This document shows, piece after piece, positions 37,132 to 47,740 of a DNA stretch of 64,000 bases (position 1 is the stretch's first letter; the number at the start of each line of letters is the position of its first letter). Source of the DNA: Roseomonas haemaphysalidis (GTDB lineage Bacteria; Pseudomonadota; Alphaproteobacteria; Acetobacterales; Acetobacteraceae). The stretch covers positions 744,001-808,000 of the forward strand of contig NZ_CP061177.1 in the NCBI RefSeq assembly GCF_017355405.1, given 5' to 3'. Below the pieces are notes generated by a model that was given only the letters and a program-made list of their open reading frames with translations, was not told the DNA's origin and made no database searches. The translations under genes were made by a program, and so were the position numbers.

Positions 37132-38175
37132 ATGGACCCTGTGCAAAAGCCCCTCCTGCGCGCCCTGGCCGGCGAGGCCGTCTGGCCGCCCCCCTTCTGG
37201 CTGATGCGCCAGGCCGGGCGCTACCTGCCGGAATACCGGCAGCTCCGCGCCCAGGCCGGCGACTTCATCTCGCTGTGCAACAACCCGCCACTGGCGGCGG
37301 AGGTGACGCTGCAGCCGCTGCGCCGCTTTGGCATGGACGGCGCCATCCTGTTCAGCGACATCCTGATGGTGCCCTGGGCGCTGGGGCAGGGGCTGCGCTA
37401 TGCCGAGGGTGAGGGCCCACTGCTGGAGCCGGTCCGCGATGCCGAGGCCTTTGCGCGGCTCGACCCCTCCATGCTCAGGGGGAAGATCGCCTCGATCATC
37501 GAGACGGTATCCCGCGTCAGCGCCGGCCTGGCGGCCGAGGCGCCCAAGGCCGCGTTGATCGGTTTCGCCGGCAGCCCCTTCACGGTCGCCTGCTACATGG
37601 TCGAAGGCAAAGGCGGGGGCGAGTTCGCCCATGCGCGCCGCATGGCCTATGGCGACCCGGTGCTGTTCGGCAAGCTGATCCGGCTGCTGGTGGATGCGAC
37701 GGTGGAATACCTGCTCGCCCAGGCCGATGCCGGGGCCGAGGCGCTGATGCTGTTCGACAGCTGGGCCGGCTTGCTGCCCCCCAACCAGTTCCGCCGCTGG
37801 AGCATCGAGCCCAGCGCCGCCATCGTGCGCGCCATCCGCAAGGTGCGGCCCGACATCCCCTTGATCGGCTTTCCGCGCCTGGCGGGGCCGCTGCTGCCGG
37901 AATACGCCGCGCGCGTGGGCGTCGGCACGGTCGCCATGGACACGGGCATGGACCCCCGCTGGGCCGTGGCCAACGTGCCCCCCGGCATCACCCTGCAGGG
38001 TAACCTGGACCCGCAGGTGGTGGTCGCCGGCGGCGAGGCCATGGAGGCCGAGGCGCGCGCCCTGCTGGCGGCGATGCGCGGGCGGCCCTTCGTGTTCAAT
38101 CTGGGACACGGCATTGTGCCGCCGACGCCGCCGGAGCATGTGGGGGCGCTGGCGCGGATCATCCGGATGGGGTGA
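37132..38175 (+). CDS. hemE: Uroporphyrinogen decarboxylase
   Basis: 347 aa. PPFWLMRQAGRYLPEYR (signature with the substrate Arg), NNPPLAAEVTLQPL, and CYMVEGKGGGEF. It converts uroporphyrinogen III to coproporphyrinogen III; uroporphyrinogen III is also the branch point to cobalamin. It lies directly beside the putative oriC. Repeat A4 begins 6 bp after the stop. Confidence 0.96.
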   Translation: MDPVQKPLLRALAGEAVWPPPFWLMRQAGRYLPEYRQLRAQAGDFISLCNNPPLAAEVTLQPLRRFGMDGAILFSDILMVPWALGQGLRYAEGEGPLLEPVRDAEAFARLDPSMLRGKIASIIETVSRVSAGLAAEAPKAALIGFAGSPFTVACYMVEGKGGGEFAHARRMAYGDPVLFGKLIRLLVDATVEYLLAQADAGAEALMLFDSWAGLLPPNQFRRWSIEPSAAIVRAIRKVRPDIPLIGFPRLAGPLLPEYAARVGVGTVAMDTGMDPRWAVANVPPGITLQGNLDPQVVVAGGEAMEAEARALLAAMRGRPFVFNLGHGIVPPTPPEHVGALARIIRMG

Positions 38176-38181
38176 GGGAGC

Positions 38182-38373
38182 AAGGCTGGGGGAAGGAATT
38201 CCCCCAGACCCCGTCTTCTTTTTCCATGAAAGCCCCCCGCCCCGCGGAGAATATCTCCAGTAAAATCAGTATTCTAATATCTCCGACAGGTGGGGCACTC
38301 CGCCTTCACGGCCACCCCCAGATACCAGACAGAAAAAAGAAGGGGGCTTGGGGGAATTCCTTCCCCCAACCTT
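38182..38373. repeat. Family A hairpin element, copy 4
   Basis: 192 bp. Left AAGGCTGGGGGAAGGAATTC, right GGGGGAATTCCTTCCCCC ending AACCTT. Its spacer includes an A+T-rich stretch with ATATCTCC repeated at 38266 and 38295, unlike other copies. It begins 6 bp after the hemE stop and ends 29 bp before cobD. Confidence 0.8.
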
Positions 38374-38402
38374 CCTCCCCGCCCCGAAAGCCGGCGATCC
38401 CC

Positions 38403-39374
38403 ATGACCACCATGCTCCTGATCACCACCGGCGCGCTGCTGCTCGAAGCCCTGGCGGGCTATCCGCCGTGGCTGTTCCGGCTGGTCCGCCACCCCGTGGT
38501 CTGGATCGGCGCGCTGATCGGCCGGCTGGACCGCACCCTGAACCGCGAGGCGGCCTTGCCGGCCGCCAGGCGCGCCTGGGGGGTGGTGGCGCTGCTGGGG
38601 CTGCTGGCGGTGGTCGTGCTGCCCGCCGTGGCGTTGCAGGCGGCGCTGTTGCCGCTGGGGTGGGCCGGCATCGGCGTGCTGGCGGTGCTGGCGGCCAGCC
38701 TGCCGGCGCAGCGCAGCCTGCACGAGCACGTGGCGGCCGTGGCCACCGGGTTGGAGGAAGGCGGGCTGGACGGCGGCCGGGCGGCGGTGAGCCTGATCGT
38801 CGGCCGCAACCCGGCCAGCCTGGACGAGGCCGGCGTGGTGCGCGCGGCAACGGAAAGCCTGGCGGAGAATTTTTCCGATGGCATCGTGGCGCCCGTGTTC
38901 TGGGGCCTGCTGGGCGGGCTGCCGGGGATGCTGTTCTACAAGGCGGTCAATACCGCCGACAGCATGATCGGCCACCGCACCCCGCGGCACGCGGCCTTTG
39001 GCTGGGCGGCGGCGCGGCTGGACGACGTGATCAACCTGCCGGCGTCGCGGCTGTCCGCGCTGTGGATCGGGCTGGCGGCGGCGATGACGCCGGGGGCCAG
39101 CGTGGGCGATGCGGCGCGGGCGGTGTGGCGCGACGCCGGGCGGCACCGCTCGCCCAATGCCGGCTGGCCGGAAGCGGCGATGGCCGGGGCGCTGGGGCTG
39201 CGGCTGGCCGGCCCCCGCATGTATGGCGAGGCGGTGGTGGATGATGGCTGGATGGGCCATGGCCGCGCGGCGGCGACGGTGGAGGACCTGCGCCGCGCCC
39301 TGGCGTTGTTTCGCCTGGCCTGCCGGATGCAGCTGATCGCCCTGGCCTGGGGAGCGGCGCTGCTGCTCGGCTGA
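38403..39374 (+). CDS. cobD: Adenosylcobinamide-phosphate synthase CobD (CbiB)
   Basis: 323 aa, integral membrane protein with several hydrophobic segments, plus YPPWLFRLVRHPVVWIG, SLAENFSDGIVAPVFWG and NTADSMIGH, typical of CbiB/CobD. It adds the aminopropanol arm to adenosylcobyric acid. It is separated from the rest of the B12 genes by the ABC importer. An ATG three codons later (38412) also fits. No clear ribosome site, because repeat A4 ends just upstream. Confidence 0.92.
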   Translation: MTTMLLITTGALLLEALAGYPPWLFRLVRHPVVWIGALIGRLDRTLNREAALPAARRAWGVVALLGLLAVVVLPAVALQAALLPLGWAGIGVLAVLAASLPAQRSLHEHVAAVATGLEEGGLDGGRAAVSLIVGRNPASLDEAGVVRAATESLAENFSDGIVAPVFWGLLGGLPGMLFYKAVNTADSMIGHRTPRHAAFGWAAARLDDVINLPASRLSALWIGLAAAMTPGASVGDAARAVWRDAGRHRSPNAGWPEAAMAGALGLRLAGPRMYGEAVVDDGWMGHGRAAATVEDLRRALALFRLACRMQLIALAWGAALLLG

Positions 39375-39424
39375 GGCCGCCCGGCGCATCGGAATTTCGG
39401 CCCGCCACGGGGGGCCTTCGCTTT

Positions 39425-39441
39425 GTTCCGGCTTTCGGAAC
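39425..39441. promoter_or_regulatory. Palindrome upstream of the ABC importer
   Basis: GTTCCG-GCTTT-CGGAAC, a perfect 6-5-6 inverted repeat 134 bp upstream of the ABC ATPase. It could be an operator for a sugar-type regulator, but no regulator gene is beside it. Confidence 0.35.
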
Positions 39442-39574
39442 TGTGCTGTTGCCAGCGCTGCGAAGGAATGCCTAGGCTCCTGGCACAAGCCTGCGCGAAG
39501 CAGGCGGCTGAGGGAGTTCAGGACAGATGCGCCATTGCGCAAACGGGCGCGCATGCCCGCATGGGGTCGTGTGA

Positions 39575-40633
<1,059 letters not shown>

Positions 40634-40691
40634 TCCAACCGAGAATGGGCGCACCAGAAAAACCCGCGCCCCAGCAGGAGGAATGACGAGC

Positions 40692-42017
40692 ATGTTTGAC
40701 CTGACCCGCCGTGGCGCATTGGGGCTCGGTGCCGGGGCGCTGGCCGCCGGGCTGCTGCCCGGCGCCGCCCGCGCCGCCATCCCGATGGCCGATGTGCAGC
40801 CGCCGCGCCAGCCGATCGAGCAGGGGGCGACGCTGCGCGTGCTGCGCCCCACCAAGTTCGTCGATGCCGACGAGACGGTGTTCCGTGCCAACACCGCGAA
40901 GTTCACGCAGGAAACCGGCGTGCAGGTGCGCGTCGACTTCGCGGGGTGGGAGGATTTACGGCCGCAGACGGCGGTGGCCGCCAACACCGGCGCGGGGCCG
41001 GACGTGGTGGTGGCCTGGGCGGACGACCCGCACATTTATTCCGACAAGGTGCTGGACCTCACGGAGCTCGCCAGCTACCTCGGCCAGAAATACGGCGGCT
41101 GGCTGGCGCTGCCGCAGCGCTTCGGCAAGAAGTGGGGCACGGAACAGTGGATCGCGCTGCCGATGGGCGGCTCAGGCGGTCCCTGCGTGTATCGCACGTC
41201 GTGGCTCAAGGAAGCGGGCTTCGACACGCTGCCGACCGACCATGCCGGCTTTCTCAAGGCCTGCCAGGGATTGAAGAAGAACGGCCACCCGGTCGGCTTC
41301 GCGCTGGGCAACGCGGTGGGCGACGGCAACGCCTATTGCAACTGGCTCTTGTGGAGCCACGGCGGCATGGTGGTCGACGAAGCCGGCAAGGTCGCGATCA
41401 ACACCCCGCAGACCATCGCCGCGCTGAACTATGCCAAGGAGCTGTACCAGACCTTTATTCCGGGCACGCTGGGCTGGGGCGACATCAACAACAACCGCGC
41501 CTATGCGGCGGGCGAGATCGGGCTGACGCAGAACGGCGTCTCCATGTACTTCTCGCTGAAGAACGACCCCAAGACCGCCGCCATCGCGGAAGACACCACC
41601 ATGGCGCGCATGCCGCTCGCGCCCGGCGGCAAGATGGCGGAGAACGTGCTGCTGCTGAACGCGCTGGTGTTCAAGCATTCGCGCTATCCCAACGCCGCCA
41701 AGGAATACCTGCGCTACATGATGGAGGCGCCGCAGTATGACGCCTGGCTGACCGGCTGCGGCGGCTACTGGTCGCACCCGCTGGCCGCTTACGCCGAAAG
41801 CGAGGTGTGGAAGGGCGACCCGAAGCTGGCGGTCTACCGCGACACCAACACGGTGGAGTTCTGGTCCGGCTACAAGGGGCCGATCAGCCAGGCCTCGGGT
41901 TCCGTCGCGGCCGACTACGTGGTGGTGCAGATGTTCGCCGCCGCTTCCTCCGGCCAATCGACGCCGGAGGAAGCGGTGCGCGAGGCCGAGCGCCGCGCCC
42001 GCCGCTATTATCGCTGA
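40692..42017 (+). CDS. ABC importer periplasmic solute-binding protein (family 1)
   Basis: 441 aa, with a Tat-like signal (LTRRGALGLGAGALAAGLLP...ARA). Sugar-binding-type blocks include VVVAWADDPH and GGSGGPCVYRTSWLKEAGFD. An AGGAGGA site 9 nt upstream fixes the ATG at 40692 over an earlier ATG at 40683. The substrate is probably a carbohydrate or polyol but cannot be named from sequence. Confidence 0.9.
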   Translation: MFDLTRRGALGLGAGALAAGLLPGAARAAIPMADVQPPRQPIEQGATLRVLRPTKFVDADETVFRANTAKFTQETGVQVRVDFAGWEDLRPQTAVAANTGAGPDVVVAWADDPHIYSDKVLDLTELASYLGQKYGGWLALPQRFGKKWGTEQWIALPMGGSGGPCVYRTSWLKEAGFDTLPTDHAGFLKACQGLKKNGHPVGFALGNAVGDGNAYCNWLLWSHGGMVVDEAGKVAINTPQTIAALNYAKELYQTFIPGTLGWGDINNNRAYAAGEIGLTQNGVSMYFSLKNDPKTAAIAEDTTMARMPLAPGGKMAENVLLLNALVFKHSRYPNAAKEYLRYMMEAPQYDAWLTGCGGYWSHPLAAYAESEVWKGDPKLAVYRDTNTVEFWSGYKGPISQASGSVAADYVVVQMFAAASSGQSTPEEAVREAERRARRYYR

Positions 42018-42071
42018 CGCCGTGCCGGCCGTGGGAAATCTCCCACGGCCTGGCTGCAGGAATCCTGAATC

Positions 42072-43052
42072 ATGTCCGTAAGTTCCGCTGGGACCACGAC
42101 CACTGGACCCGTGACCAACTGGCGGCGCCCGCAGGTGAAGCAGGGCTGGCTGGCACGGCTGTTCGACAACAAGGCCTTTCTGGTCGTCGCCTGCCTGACA
42201 CCGGCGCTGGGGCTGCTGGCGGTGTTCCTCACTTATCCGCTGGGACTTGGCATCTGGCTGGCTTTCACCGACACGCATATCGGCCGCGGCGGCGTGTTCA
42301 TCGGCCTGGAGAACTTCGAATCCCTTTGGTACGACAGGGTGTTCTGGGGCGCGGTGTTCTATACCGTGTTCTACACCGGCGTGGCCACGGCACTGAAGTT
42401 CGCGCTCGGCCTGTGGCTGGCGCTGCTGCTGAACGAGAACCTGCCGTTCAAGTCGCTTCTGCGCGCCATCATCCTGTTGCCCTGGATCGTGCCGACGGTG
42501 CTGTCCGCCATCGCCTTCTGGTGGATCTTCGACGCGCAATTCTCCATCATCTCCTATGTGCTGGTGGACAAGCTCGGGCTGCTGGACCACTACATCGACT
42601 TCCTCGGCACGCCCTGGGCGGCGCGGTGGTCGCTGGTCTTCGCCAATGTCTGGCGCGGCATTCCCTTTGTCGCCATCAGCCTGCTCGCCGGGCTGCAAAC
42701 CATCTCGCCCTCGCTCTACGAGGCCGCGCTGCTGGATGGCGCCTCGTCCTGGCAGCGCTTCACGCGCATCACGGCGCCGCTGCTGATGCCGATCCTGGCG
42801 GTGGTGCTGACCTTCTCCGTGCTCTTCACCTTCACGGACTTCCAGCTGGTCTACGCCATCACCCGCGGTGGGCCGATCAACTCCACGCATCTGATGGCGA
42901 CGCTGGCCTTCCAGCGCGGCATCCCCGGCGGGCAGTTGGGCGAGGGCGCCGCGATCGCCGTGTCGATGATCCCGTTCCTGATCCTGGCCACGCTGTTCAG
43001 CTACTTCGCGCTGTCGCGCCGCAAGTGGCAGCAGGGGGAAGACAATGAGTAA
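42072..43052 (+). CDS. ABC importer permease (MalF/UgpA type)
   Basis: 326 aa, six membrane segments. The EAA loop contacting the ATPase reads EAALLDGASSWQRFTRITAPLLMP. It overlaps the second permease by 8 bp. Confidence 0.93.
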   Translation: MSVSSAGTTTTGPVTNWRRPQVKQGWLARLFDNKAFLVVACLTPALGLLAVFLTYPLGLGIWLAFTDTHIGRGGVFIGLENFESLWYDRVFWGAVFYTVFYTGVATALKFALGLWLALLLNENLPFKSLLRAIILLPWIVPTVLSAIAFWWIFDAQFSIISYVLVDKLGLLDHYIDFLGTPWAARWSLVFANVWRGIPFVAISLLAGLQTISPSLYEAALLDGASSWQRFTRITAPLLMPILAVVLTFSVLFTFTDFQLVYAITRGGPINSTHLMATLAFQRGIPGGQLGEGAAIAVSMIPFLILATLFSYFALSRRKWQQGEDNE

Positions 43053-43923
43053 AGCCGCCTCCACCGACGACGGCGCCGCGCTGTCCTGGCAATCCGGCCA
43101 GCGGCGGGTGGTGACTGTCTACCTGCCCATGCTGTGCTTCGTCTTCATCCTGCTGTTTCCTTTTTACTGGATGACGATCACGACGTTCAAACCGAACGCG
43201 GAGCTCTACGACTACAAGACCTACAGCCCGTTCTGGGTGGTGAACCCGACGCTCGACAACATCCGCAAGCTGCTGTTCGAGACCAGCTACCCGCACTGGC
43301 TGTTCAACACGATGCTGATCGCGATCTGCGCGACGGTCATCTCGCTGTTCGCATCCGTGCTGGCGGCCTATGCCATCCAGCGGCTGCGCTTCAAGGGCTC
43401 CGCCTATGTGGGGCTCGCCATCTACATCGCCTACCTGGTGCCGCCGTCGATCCTGTTCATCCCGCTGGCGACGCTGGTCTTCCAGGTCGGGCTGTTCGAC
43501 AGCCCCTTCGCGCTGATCCTGACCTATCCGACCTTCCTGATCCCGTTCTGCACCTGGCTGCTGATCGGCTACTTCAAGTCGATCCCCTACGAGCTGGAGG
43601 AATGCGCGCTGATCGACGGCGCGTCCCGCCTGCAGATCCTGCGGCAGATCACGCTGCCGCTGGCCGTGCCGGGGCTGATCAGCGCGGGCATCTTTTCCTT
43701 CACGCTGTCCTGGAACGAGTTCATCTACGCGCTGGCTTTCATCTCGTCGTCCGAGAACAAGACCGTGCCGGTCGCGATCCTGACGGAGCTGGTGCAGGGC
43801 GACGTCTACCAGTGGGGCGCGCTGATGGCGGGCTCGCTGCTCGGCTCGCTGCCGGTCGCGATCTTCTATTCCTTCTTCGTGGATTACTACGTCTCGTCGC
43901 TTACCGGGGCGGTGAAGGAATAG
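43045..43923 (+). CDS. ABC importer permease (MalG/UgpE type)
   Basis: 292 aa, six membrane segments, EAA loop EECALIDGASRLQILRQITLPLAVP. It completes the ATPase-binding protein-permease-permease operon. Half of a family A element follows the stop by 14 bp and may act as a terminator. Confidence 0.93.
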   Translation: MSKAASTDDGAALSWQSGQRRVVTVYLPMLCFVFILLFPFYWMTITTFKPNAELYDYKTYSPFWVVNPTLDNIRKLLFETSYPHWLFNTMLIAICATVISLFASVLAAYAIQRLRFKGSAYVGLAIYIAYLVPPSILFIPLATLVFQVGLFDSPFALILTYPTFLIPFCTWLLIGYFKSIPYELEECALIDGASRLQILRQITLPLAVPGLISAGIFSFTLSWNEFIYALAFISSSENKTVPVAILTELVQGDVYQWGALMAGSLLGSLPVAIFYSFFVDYYVSSLTGAVKE

Positions 43924-43937
43924 CGGCGGCGGGGGAG

Positions 43938-43980
43938 AAGGTCGGGGGAAAGAATTCCCCCGAGCCCCCAACTTCTTTTT
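43938..43980. repeat. Family A element, single arm
   Basis: AAGGTCGGGGGAAAGAATTC, CCCCC, then CTTCTTTTT, with no partner arm in the next 300 bp. It follows the last permease stop by 14 bp. The hairpin plus T-run is a reasonable rho-independent terminator. Confidence 0.75.
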
Positions 43981-44272
43981 GCTGAGTCTTCGGATGCACG
44001 GCCTTCCAGCGTGTCGCGCAACGTCCACGTCCAATCTTTCGAGGGCGTGGGGGGCGTAAACGCGAAGGGTCGTGAAGGGGCATGTTCACCGGGCCTCTGC
44101 TGCCTCGTCATGACAAGCCATCGCTCATACTGGCGATTGAGACTAATTCTCAGTCATTTTGAAGTTGAGAATTAGTATCACTTAGAGAAATCGTGAAATA
44201 ATACTTGGCTTCGGGAACTTCCGGCGGCATTGTGGGCTTACATCGTCAGTCTATCGACACAGGAGCTTCAAT
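43981..44272. other. A+T-rich promoter region of the small Cys-rich protein gene
   Basis: 292 bp without a gene. From about 44110 it becomes A+T-rich, sharply unlike its surroundings, and holds the Fur-like operator described separately. The gene for the Cys-rich protein starts at 44273. Confidence 0.6.
44138..44182. promoter_or_regulatory. Fur-like (iron-responsive) double operator
   Basis: TGAGA-CTAAT-TCTCA (44138-44152) is a perfect 5-5-5 palindrome typical of Fur-type sites. Its right half, ACTAATTCTCA (44142-44152), is repeated inverted as TGAGAATTAGT (44166-44176), 13 nt on. This suggests two overlapping or adjacent Fur-dimer sites. It lies about 100-130 bp upstream of the Cys-rich small protein. 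Fur, RirA and Irr sites can look alike in alphaproteobacteria, so the regulator is not certain. Confidence 0.5.
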
Positions 44273-44485
44273 ATGTCCCTCGCGCAGCACACCGATGTCG
44301 CCTGCACCAAGTGCAAGTTCTTTGACAGCCACGCCAACAAGCCGCAGGCCGAGGACGGCCTGTGCCGTTACAACCCGCCGGTGACGCAGCCGAGCGCCGA
44401 GGCGCATGGCCTGTGGCCGGTGGTGTCTTCCGACGACTGGTGCGGCCACTTCAGCAACGATGTCAGTGGCGGCACCGCCGATTGA
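44273..44485 (+). CDS. Small Cys-rich protein of unknown function
   Basis: 70 aa. C11-x2-C14-K-F-F, C31-R-Y-N-P-P and W56-C57-G give four cysteines in a pattern seen in small uncharacterised alphaproteobacterial proteins, consistent with a zinc or Fe-S site. No signal peptide or membrane segment. The upstream region carries a Fur-like operator. Start ATG at 44273 has the purine-rich AGGAGC upstream. A perfect hairpin ends the unit 10 bp after the stop. Confidence 0.8.
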   Translation: MSLAQHTDVACTKCKFFDSHANKPQAEDGLCRYNPPVTQPSAEAHGLWPVVSSDDWCGHFSNDVSGGTAD

Positions 44486-44494
44486 TGGCCAACC

Positions 44495-44518
44495 GGGCGG
44501 GGCAGCGATGCCCCGCCC
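44495..44518. terminator. Bidirectional hairpin terminator
   Basis: GGGCGGGGCA-GCGA-TGCCCCGCCC, a perfect 10-bp stem with 4-nt loop, between the convergent stops of the Cys-rich protein (44485) and cobQ (44528), followed by a short GTCTT. Confidence 0.75.
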
Positions 44519-44527
44519 GTCTTGCAC

Positions 44528-45973
44528 TTAGCCTGCCAGTGCCAGCAGCGCATCGATATCGACATGCTGCTCCAGATGCGCCGCCAGCGCGTCCAGCACC
44601 GCTTCCACCTCCGCATCGTGGTTCCGTGGTGCCGCATCCGCACCCAGTCGCGCCAGCCATGCCGCGCGCTGCGCATCGTGGCCGAACAGCCCATGCGCAT
44701 ACGTGCCACTGACCAGCCCGTCGGCCGATGCCGCGCCGTCCAGCCGGCCATCCGTCAACCGCAGCACCGGGCGCGCCGTGTCCGGCCCCGCCGTGCGGCC
44801 GATATGCATCTCGTAGCCACTGAAGGCCACGCCGTCGGCGATGCTTTCGCCGGTCACCGCCTCCAGCCGCTTGTCGCCGGCCAGCATCGTCTCGATCTCC
44901 AGCAGTCCCAGGCCTTGCACCGCGCCGGGGGGGCCCTCGATGCCCTCGGGGTCGTCGATCCGCTGGCCGAGCATCTGGAACCCGCCGCACAGCCCCAGCA
45001 CCGCGCCGCCGCGCCGGCGATGGGCCAGGATGTCGGTATCCCAGCCTTCCCGCCGCAGGGCCGCCAAGTCGGCGATGGTGGCTTTCGATCCTGGCAGGAT
45101 CACCAGCGCCGCCTCGGCCGGCACTGGCTGGCCGGGGCGCAGCAGCCGCAGGTCCAGGCCCGGTTCGGCCGCCAGCGGGTCCAGGTCGTCGAAGTTGGAG
45201 ATGCGTGGCAAGAGCGGCACGGCGACGCAGGGCTTGCCCGGCCGGCGCGGCGGCAGCGCGTCGCGCAGGTCCTCGGCATCCTCGGCCGGCAGGCGGCGGG
45301 CGTTTTCGAAGAACGGCACCAGCCCCAGTGGCGCCCAGCCGGTCCGTTCGGTGATGCCGGTCATGCCATCGGCAAACAGCGACAGGTCGCCGCGCATGCG
45401 GTTGACGATGAAGCCGCGGATCATCGCGCGGTCTTCCGGCGCCACCACGGTGTGGGTGCCGACCAGGCTGGCGATCACGCCGCCGCGGTCGATATCCCCC
45501 ACCAGCACCACCGGCACCCCCGCCGCGCGGGCGAAGCCCATGTTGGCGATGTCGCCGGCCCGCAGGTTGATCTCGGAGGCCGAGCCGGCGCCTTCCACCA
45601 GCACGATGTCGGCCTCGGCCCGCATTCGCGCGAAGCTTTCCAGCACGAAGGGCATCAGCGAGGGCTTCATCGCCTGGTATTCGCGCGCCCGCGCCGTGGC
45701 ATGCACGCGGCCCTGCACCACCACCTGGGCGCCGGTCTCGCTTTGCGGCTTCAGCAGCACCGGGTTCATGTGCACCGAGGGCGCCACGCGGGCGGCACGG
45801 GCCTGCAACGCCTGCGCCCGGCCGATCTCGCCGCCGCCGGGTGTCACGGCGGCGTTGTTGGACATGTTCTGCGGCTTGAACGGCCGCACCCGCAGCCCGC
45901 GCAGCACCAGCGCCCGCGCCAGCCCCGCCACCAGCAGGGATTTGCCGACGCTGCTGCCGGTGCCTTGCAGCAT
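44528..45973 (-). CDS. cobQ: Cobyric acid synthase (glutamine-dependent)
   Basis: 481 aa. N-terminal P-loop-like [11 protein letters not shown] and [10 protein letters not shown]-terminal class I glutamine amidotransferase with the Cys nucleophile in [17 protein letters not shown] and the His in YAHGLF. It amidates adenosylcobyrinic acid a,c-diamide at four positions. The ATG at 45973 lies 14 bp after the cobO stop. Third gene of the minus-strand cobP-cobO-cobQ operon. Confidence 0.95.
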   Translation of the reverse strand: MLQGTGSSVGKSLLVAGLARALVLRGLRVRPFKPQNMSNNAAVTPGGGEIGRAQALQARAARVAPSVHMNPVLLKPQSETGAQVVVQGRVHATARAREYQAMKPSLMPFVLESFARMRAEADIVLVEGAGSASEINLRAGDIANMGFARAAGVPVVLVGDIDRGGVIASLVGTHTVVAPEDRAMIRGFIVNRMRGDLSLFADGMTGITERTGWAPLGLVPFFENARRLPAEDAEDLRDALPPRRPGKPCVAVPLLPRISNFDDLDPLAAEPGLDLRLLRPGQPVPAEAALVILPGSKATIADLAALRREGWDTDILAHRRRGGAVLGLCGGFQMLGQRIDDPEGIEGPPGAVQGLGLLEIETMLAGDKRLEAVTGESIADGVAFSGYEMHIGRTAGPDTARPVLRLTDGRLDGAASADGLVSGTYAHGLFGHDAQRAAWLARLGADAAPRNHDAEVEAVLDALAAHLEQHVDIDALLALAG

Positions 45974-45987
45974 GATGGCGCGTGCGG

Positions 45988-46590
45988 TCAGAACTCGATC
46001 CCTTCCTGCGCCTTCACGCCCTGCGCGAAGTGGTGTTTCACCAGCGCCATCTCGGTCACCAGGTCGGCGGCCTCGACCAGCGCCGGCGGCGCGTTGCGCC
46101 CCGTCGCCACCACGTGCAGCCCTGGCGGCCGCGCCTGTAGCGCCGCCACCACCGCGGCGGTGTCGAGGTAGTCGTAGCGCAGGGCGATGCACACCTCGTC
46201 CAGCACCAGCAGGCCCAGCCCCGGGCGCGCCATCAGCGCCATGGCCTTCTCCCAGGCGCGCTGCGCCGCGGCGACGTCGCGCTCCCGGTCCTGCGTTTCC
46301 CAGGTGAAGCCCTCGCCCATGCTGTGCCATTCCAGGCCCGGCATGGCTTCCAGCGGCGCGCGCTCGCCGGTGCTCCAGGCGCCCTTGATGAACTGCACCA
46401 CCCCCACCGGCCGGCCGCGCCCCAGCATGCGCAACGCCAGCCCGAAGGCCGCCGTGCTCTTGCCCTTGCCCTTGCCGGTGTGGACCATCAGCAGGCCCTT
46501 CTCGATGGTTTTGCCCGCCACCTCCGCATCCTGCACCGTCTTGCGCCTGGCCATCTTCTCGCGATGGCGCGCGGCTTCCTCCTCGCTCAC
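45988..46590 (-). CDS. cobO: Cob(I)yrinic acid a,c-diamide adenosyltransferase
   Basis: 200 aa. P-loop [16 protein letters not shown], and [15 protein letters not shown]. Adds the adenosyl group to the cobalt. The start is a GTG at 46590, overlapping the cobP stop (GTGA) and giving the family N-terminus [12 protein letters not shown]; an ATG 13 codons later would be short. Confidence 0.94.
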   Translation of the reverse strand: MSEEEAARHREKMARRKTVQDAEVAGKTIEKGLLMVHTGKGKGKSTAAFGLALRMLGRGRPVGVVQFIKGAWSTGERAPLEAMPGLEWHSMGEGFTWETQDRERDVAAAQRAWEKAMALMARPGLGLLVLDEVCIALRYDYLDTAAVVAALQARPPGLHVVATGRNAPPALVEAADLVTEMALVKHHFAQGVKAQEGIEF

Positions 46591-47093
46591 GGCAGCTTTC
46601 CCTTCAGCAGCAGCGGCAGCCCGGCCGCGATGAAATGCACATGGTCCGCCCGCGCCGCGATGCGCTGGTTCAGCACCCCCGCCGCATCGCGGAAGGCCCG
46701 CCCCAGCTTGGTATCGGGCACGATGCCCAGCCCCACCTCGTTGGCCACCAGCACCGTGGGCGCCAGGCGCGCGGCTAGAGCACTCTCCAGCGCCGTTGTC
46801 GCCGCCGCCACGTCGTGCCCGCCCAGCATCAGGTTGGTCAGCCACAAGGTCAGGCAATCCACCAGGGCCGGCCCCGCGCCGGCCAGCGCCGCCGGCAGGT
46901 CCAGCTGCGCCGCGACGGTGCGCCAGCGCGCGTCCCGCCGTGCCTGGTGCTCGGCGATGCGGGCGCGCATCTCGTCGTCCCAGGCCTCGGCCGTGGCGAT
47001 GTAGGTCCAGGGCGTGGGGTGCGGGGCCAGCAGCGCCTCGGCATGGCGCGACTTGCCGGAACGCGCGCCGCCGAGGACCAGGGTGATGCTCAT
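46587..47093 (-). CDS. cobP: Adenosylcobinamide kinase / adenosylcobinamide-phosphate guanylyltransferase
   Basis: 168 aa. P-loop [13 protein letters not shown], and [21 protein letters not shown]. It phosphorylates adenosylcobinamide and adds GMP (CobU in E. coli naming). The ATG at 47093 is first in the cobPOQ operon; only 70 bp separate it from the divergent DUF3297 gene, with no riboswitch between. Confidence 0.94.
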   Translation of the reverse strand: MSITLVLGGARSGKSRHAEALLAPHPTPWTYIATAEAWDDEMRARIAEHQARRDARWRTVAAQLDLPAALAGAGPALVDCLTLWLTNLMLGGHDVAAATTALESALAARLAPTVLVANEVGLGIVPDTKLGRAFRDAAGVLNQRIAARADHVHFIAAGLPLLLKGKLP

Positions 47094-47163
47094 GCCAGCC
47101 AGGACTAGCCGAAAGCCGCCCCGGCTGGCTATCACCCCCGCAGACAGCCCAGGAGCCCCCGCC

Positions 47164-47415
47164 ATGTCCGACGCCACCACCCCGCCCGACCGCCTTTCCA
47201 ACGACCCCGCCAGCCCGTTCTTCAACGAGGCGATCCTGGAGCGCGGCATCGGCATCCGCTTCAAGGGCGTGGAAAAGACCAACGTCGAGGAATACTGCGT
47301 CAGCGAAGGCTGGGTGCGGCTGGCGGTGGGCAAGGCCATGGACCGCAAGGGCCGCCCGCTGACGATGAAGGTGACGGGCACCGTGGAGCCCTATTTTCGC
47401 GATACGGCGGCCTGA
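47164..47415 (+). CDS. DUF3297 family protein
   Basis: 83 aa. DRLSNDPASPFFNEAILERGIGIRFKG and the C-terminal GTVEPYFRDTAA are hallmarks of this proteobacterial family, whose role is unknown. It is often misnamed glutathione peroxidase in databases. Divergent from cobP, followed 12 bp after its stop by repeat B4. Confidence 0.85.
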   Translation: MSDATTPPDRLSNDPASPFFNEAILERGIGIRFKGVEKTNVEEYCVSEGWVRLAVGKAMDRKGRPLTMKVTGTVEPYFRDTAA

Positions 47416-47427
47416 GATTGCGGGCGT

Positions 47428-47682
47428 GGCCAGGGGGCACTGCCCCCTGGACCCCCGCTGGGGTGGCAGTGCCACCCCAGACCCCGCCCTCTGTTTGCCG
47501 CCCCGAGGGCCGCTGGCCCTCGGCGACTCATGGTGCAGCGCTGGTGGCCTTTCCATAAAAATCTAGGCTTTCGGCCCCGCGCCCGTGTTGTCGTTCAAGC
47601 CCCCCAATGCTTCCTGACGGCGGGGTCTGGGGTGGCACTGCCACCCCGGCGGGGGGTCCAGGGCGGCGGCGCCCCCCTGGCC
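47428..47682. repeat. Family B hairpin element, full copy
   Basis: 255 bp. Left arm GGCCAGGGGGCACTGCCCCC, GGGGTGGCAGTGCCACCCC, AGACCCCGCC; right arm GGCGGGGTCTGGGGTGGCAC to CTGGCC. It follows the DUF3297 stop by 12 bp and ends ~58 bp before the cobalamin riboswitch. Confidence 0.85.
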
Positions 47683-47740
47683 AAGGCCGGGCCGGAAGCG
47701 TTTGACAACCCCCCCGCGCACCCCTAACCCAGCCCCACGA

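Noticed and set aside
44570..46300. Extra minus-strand coding beyond the cobQ ATG
   Set aside because: The extension overlaps cobO in another frame and has no P-loop or other domain content.
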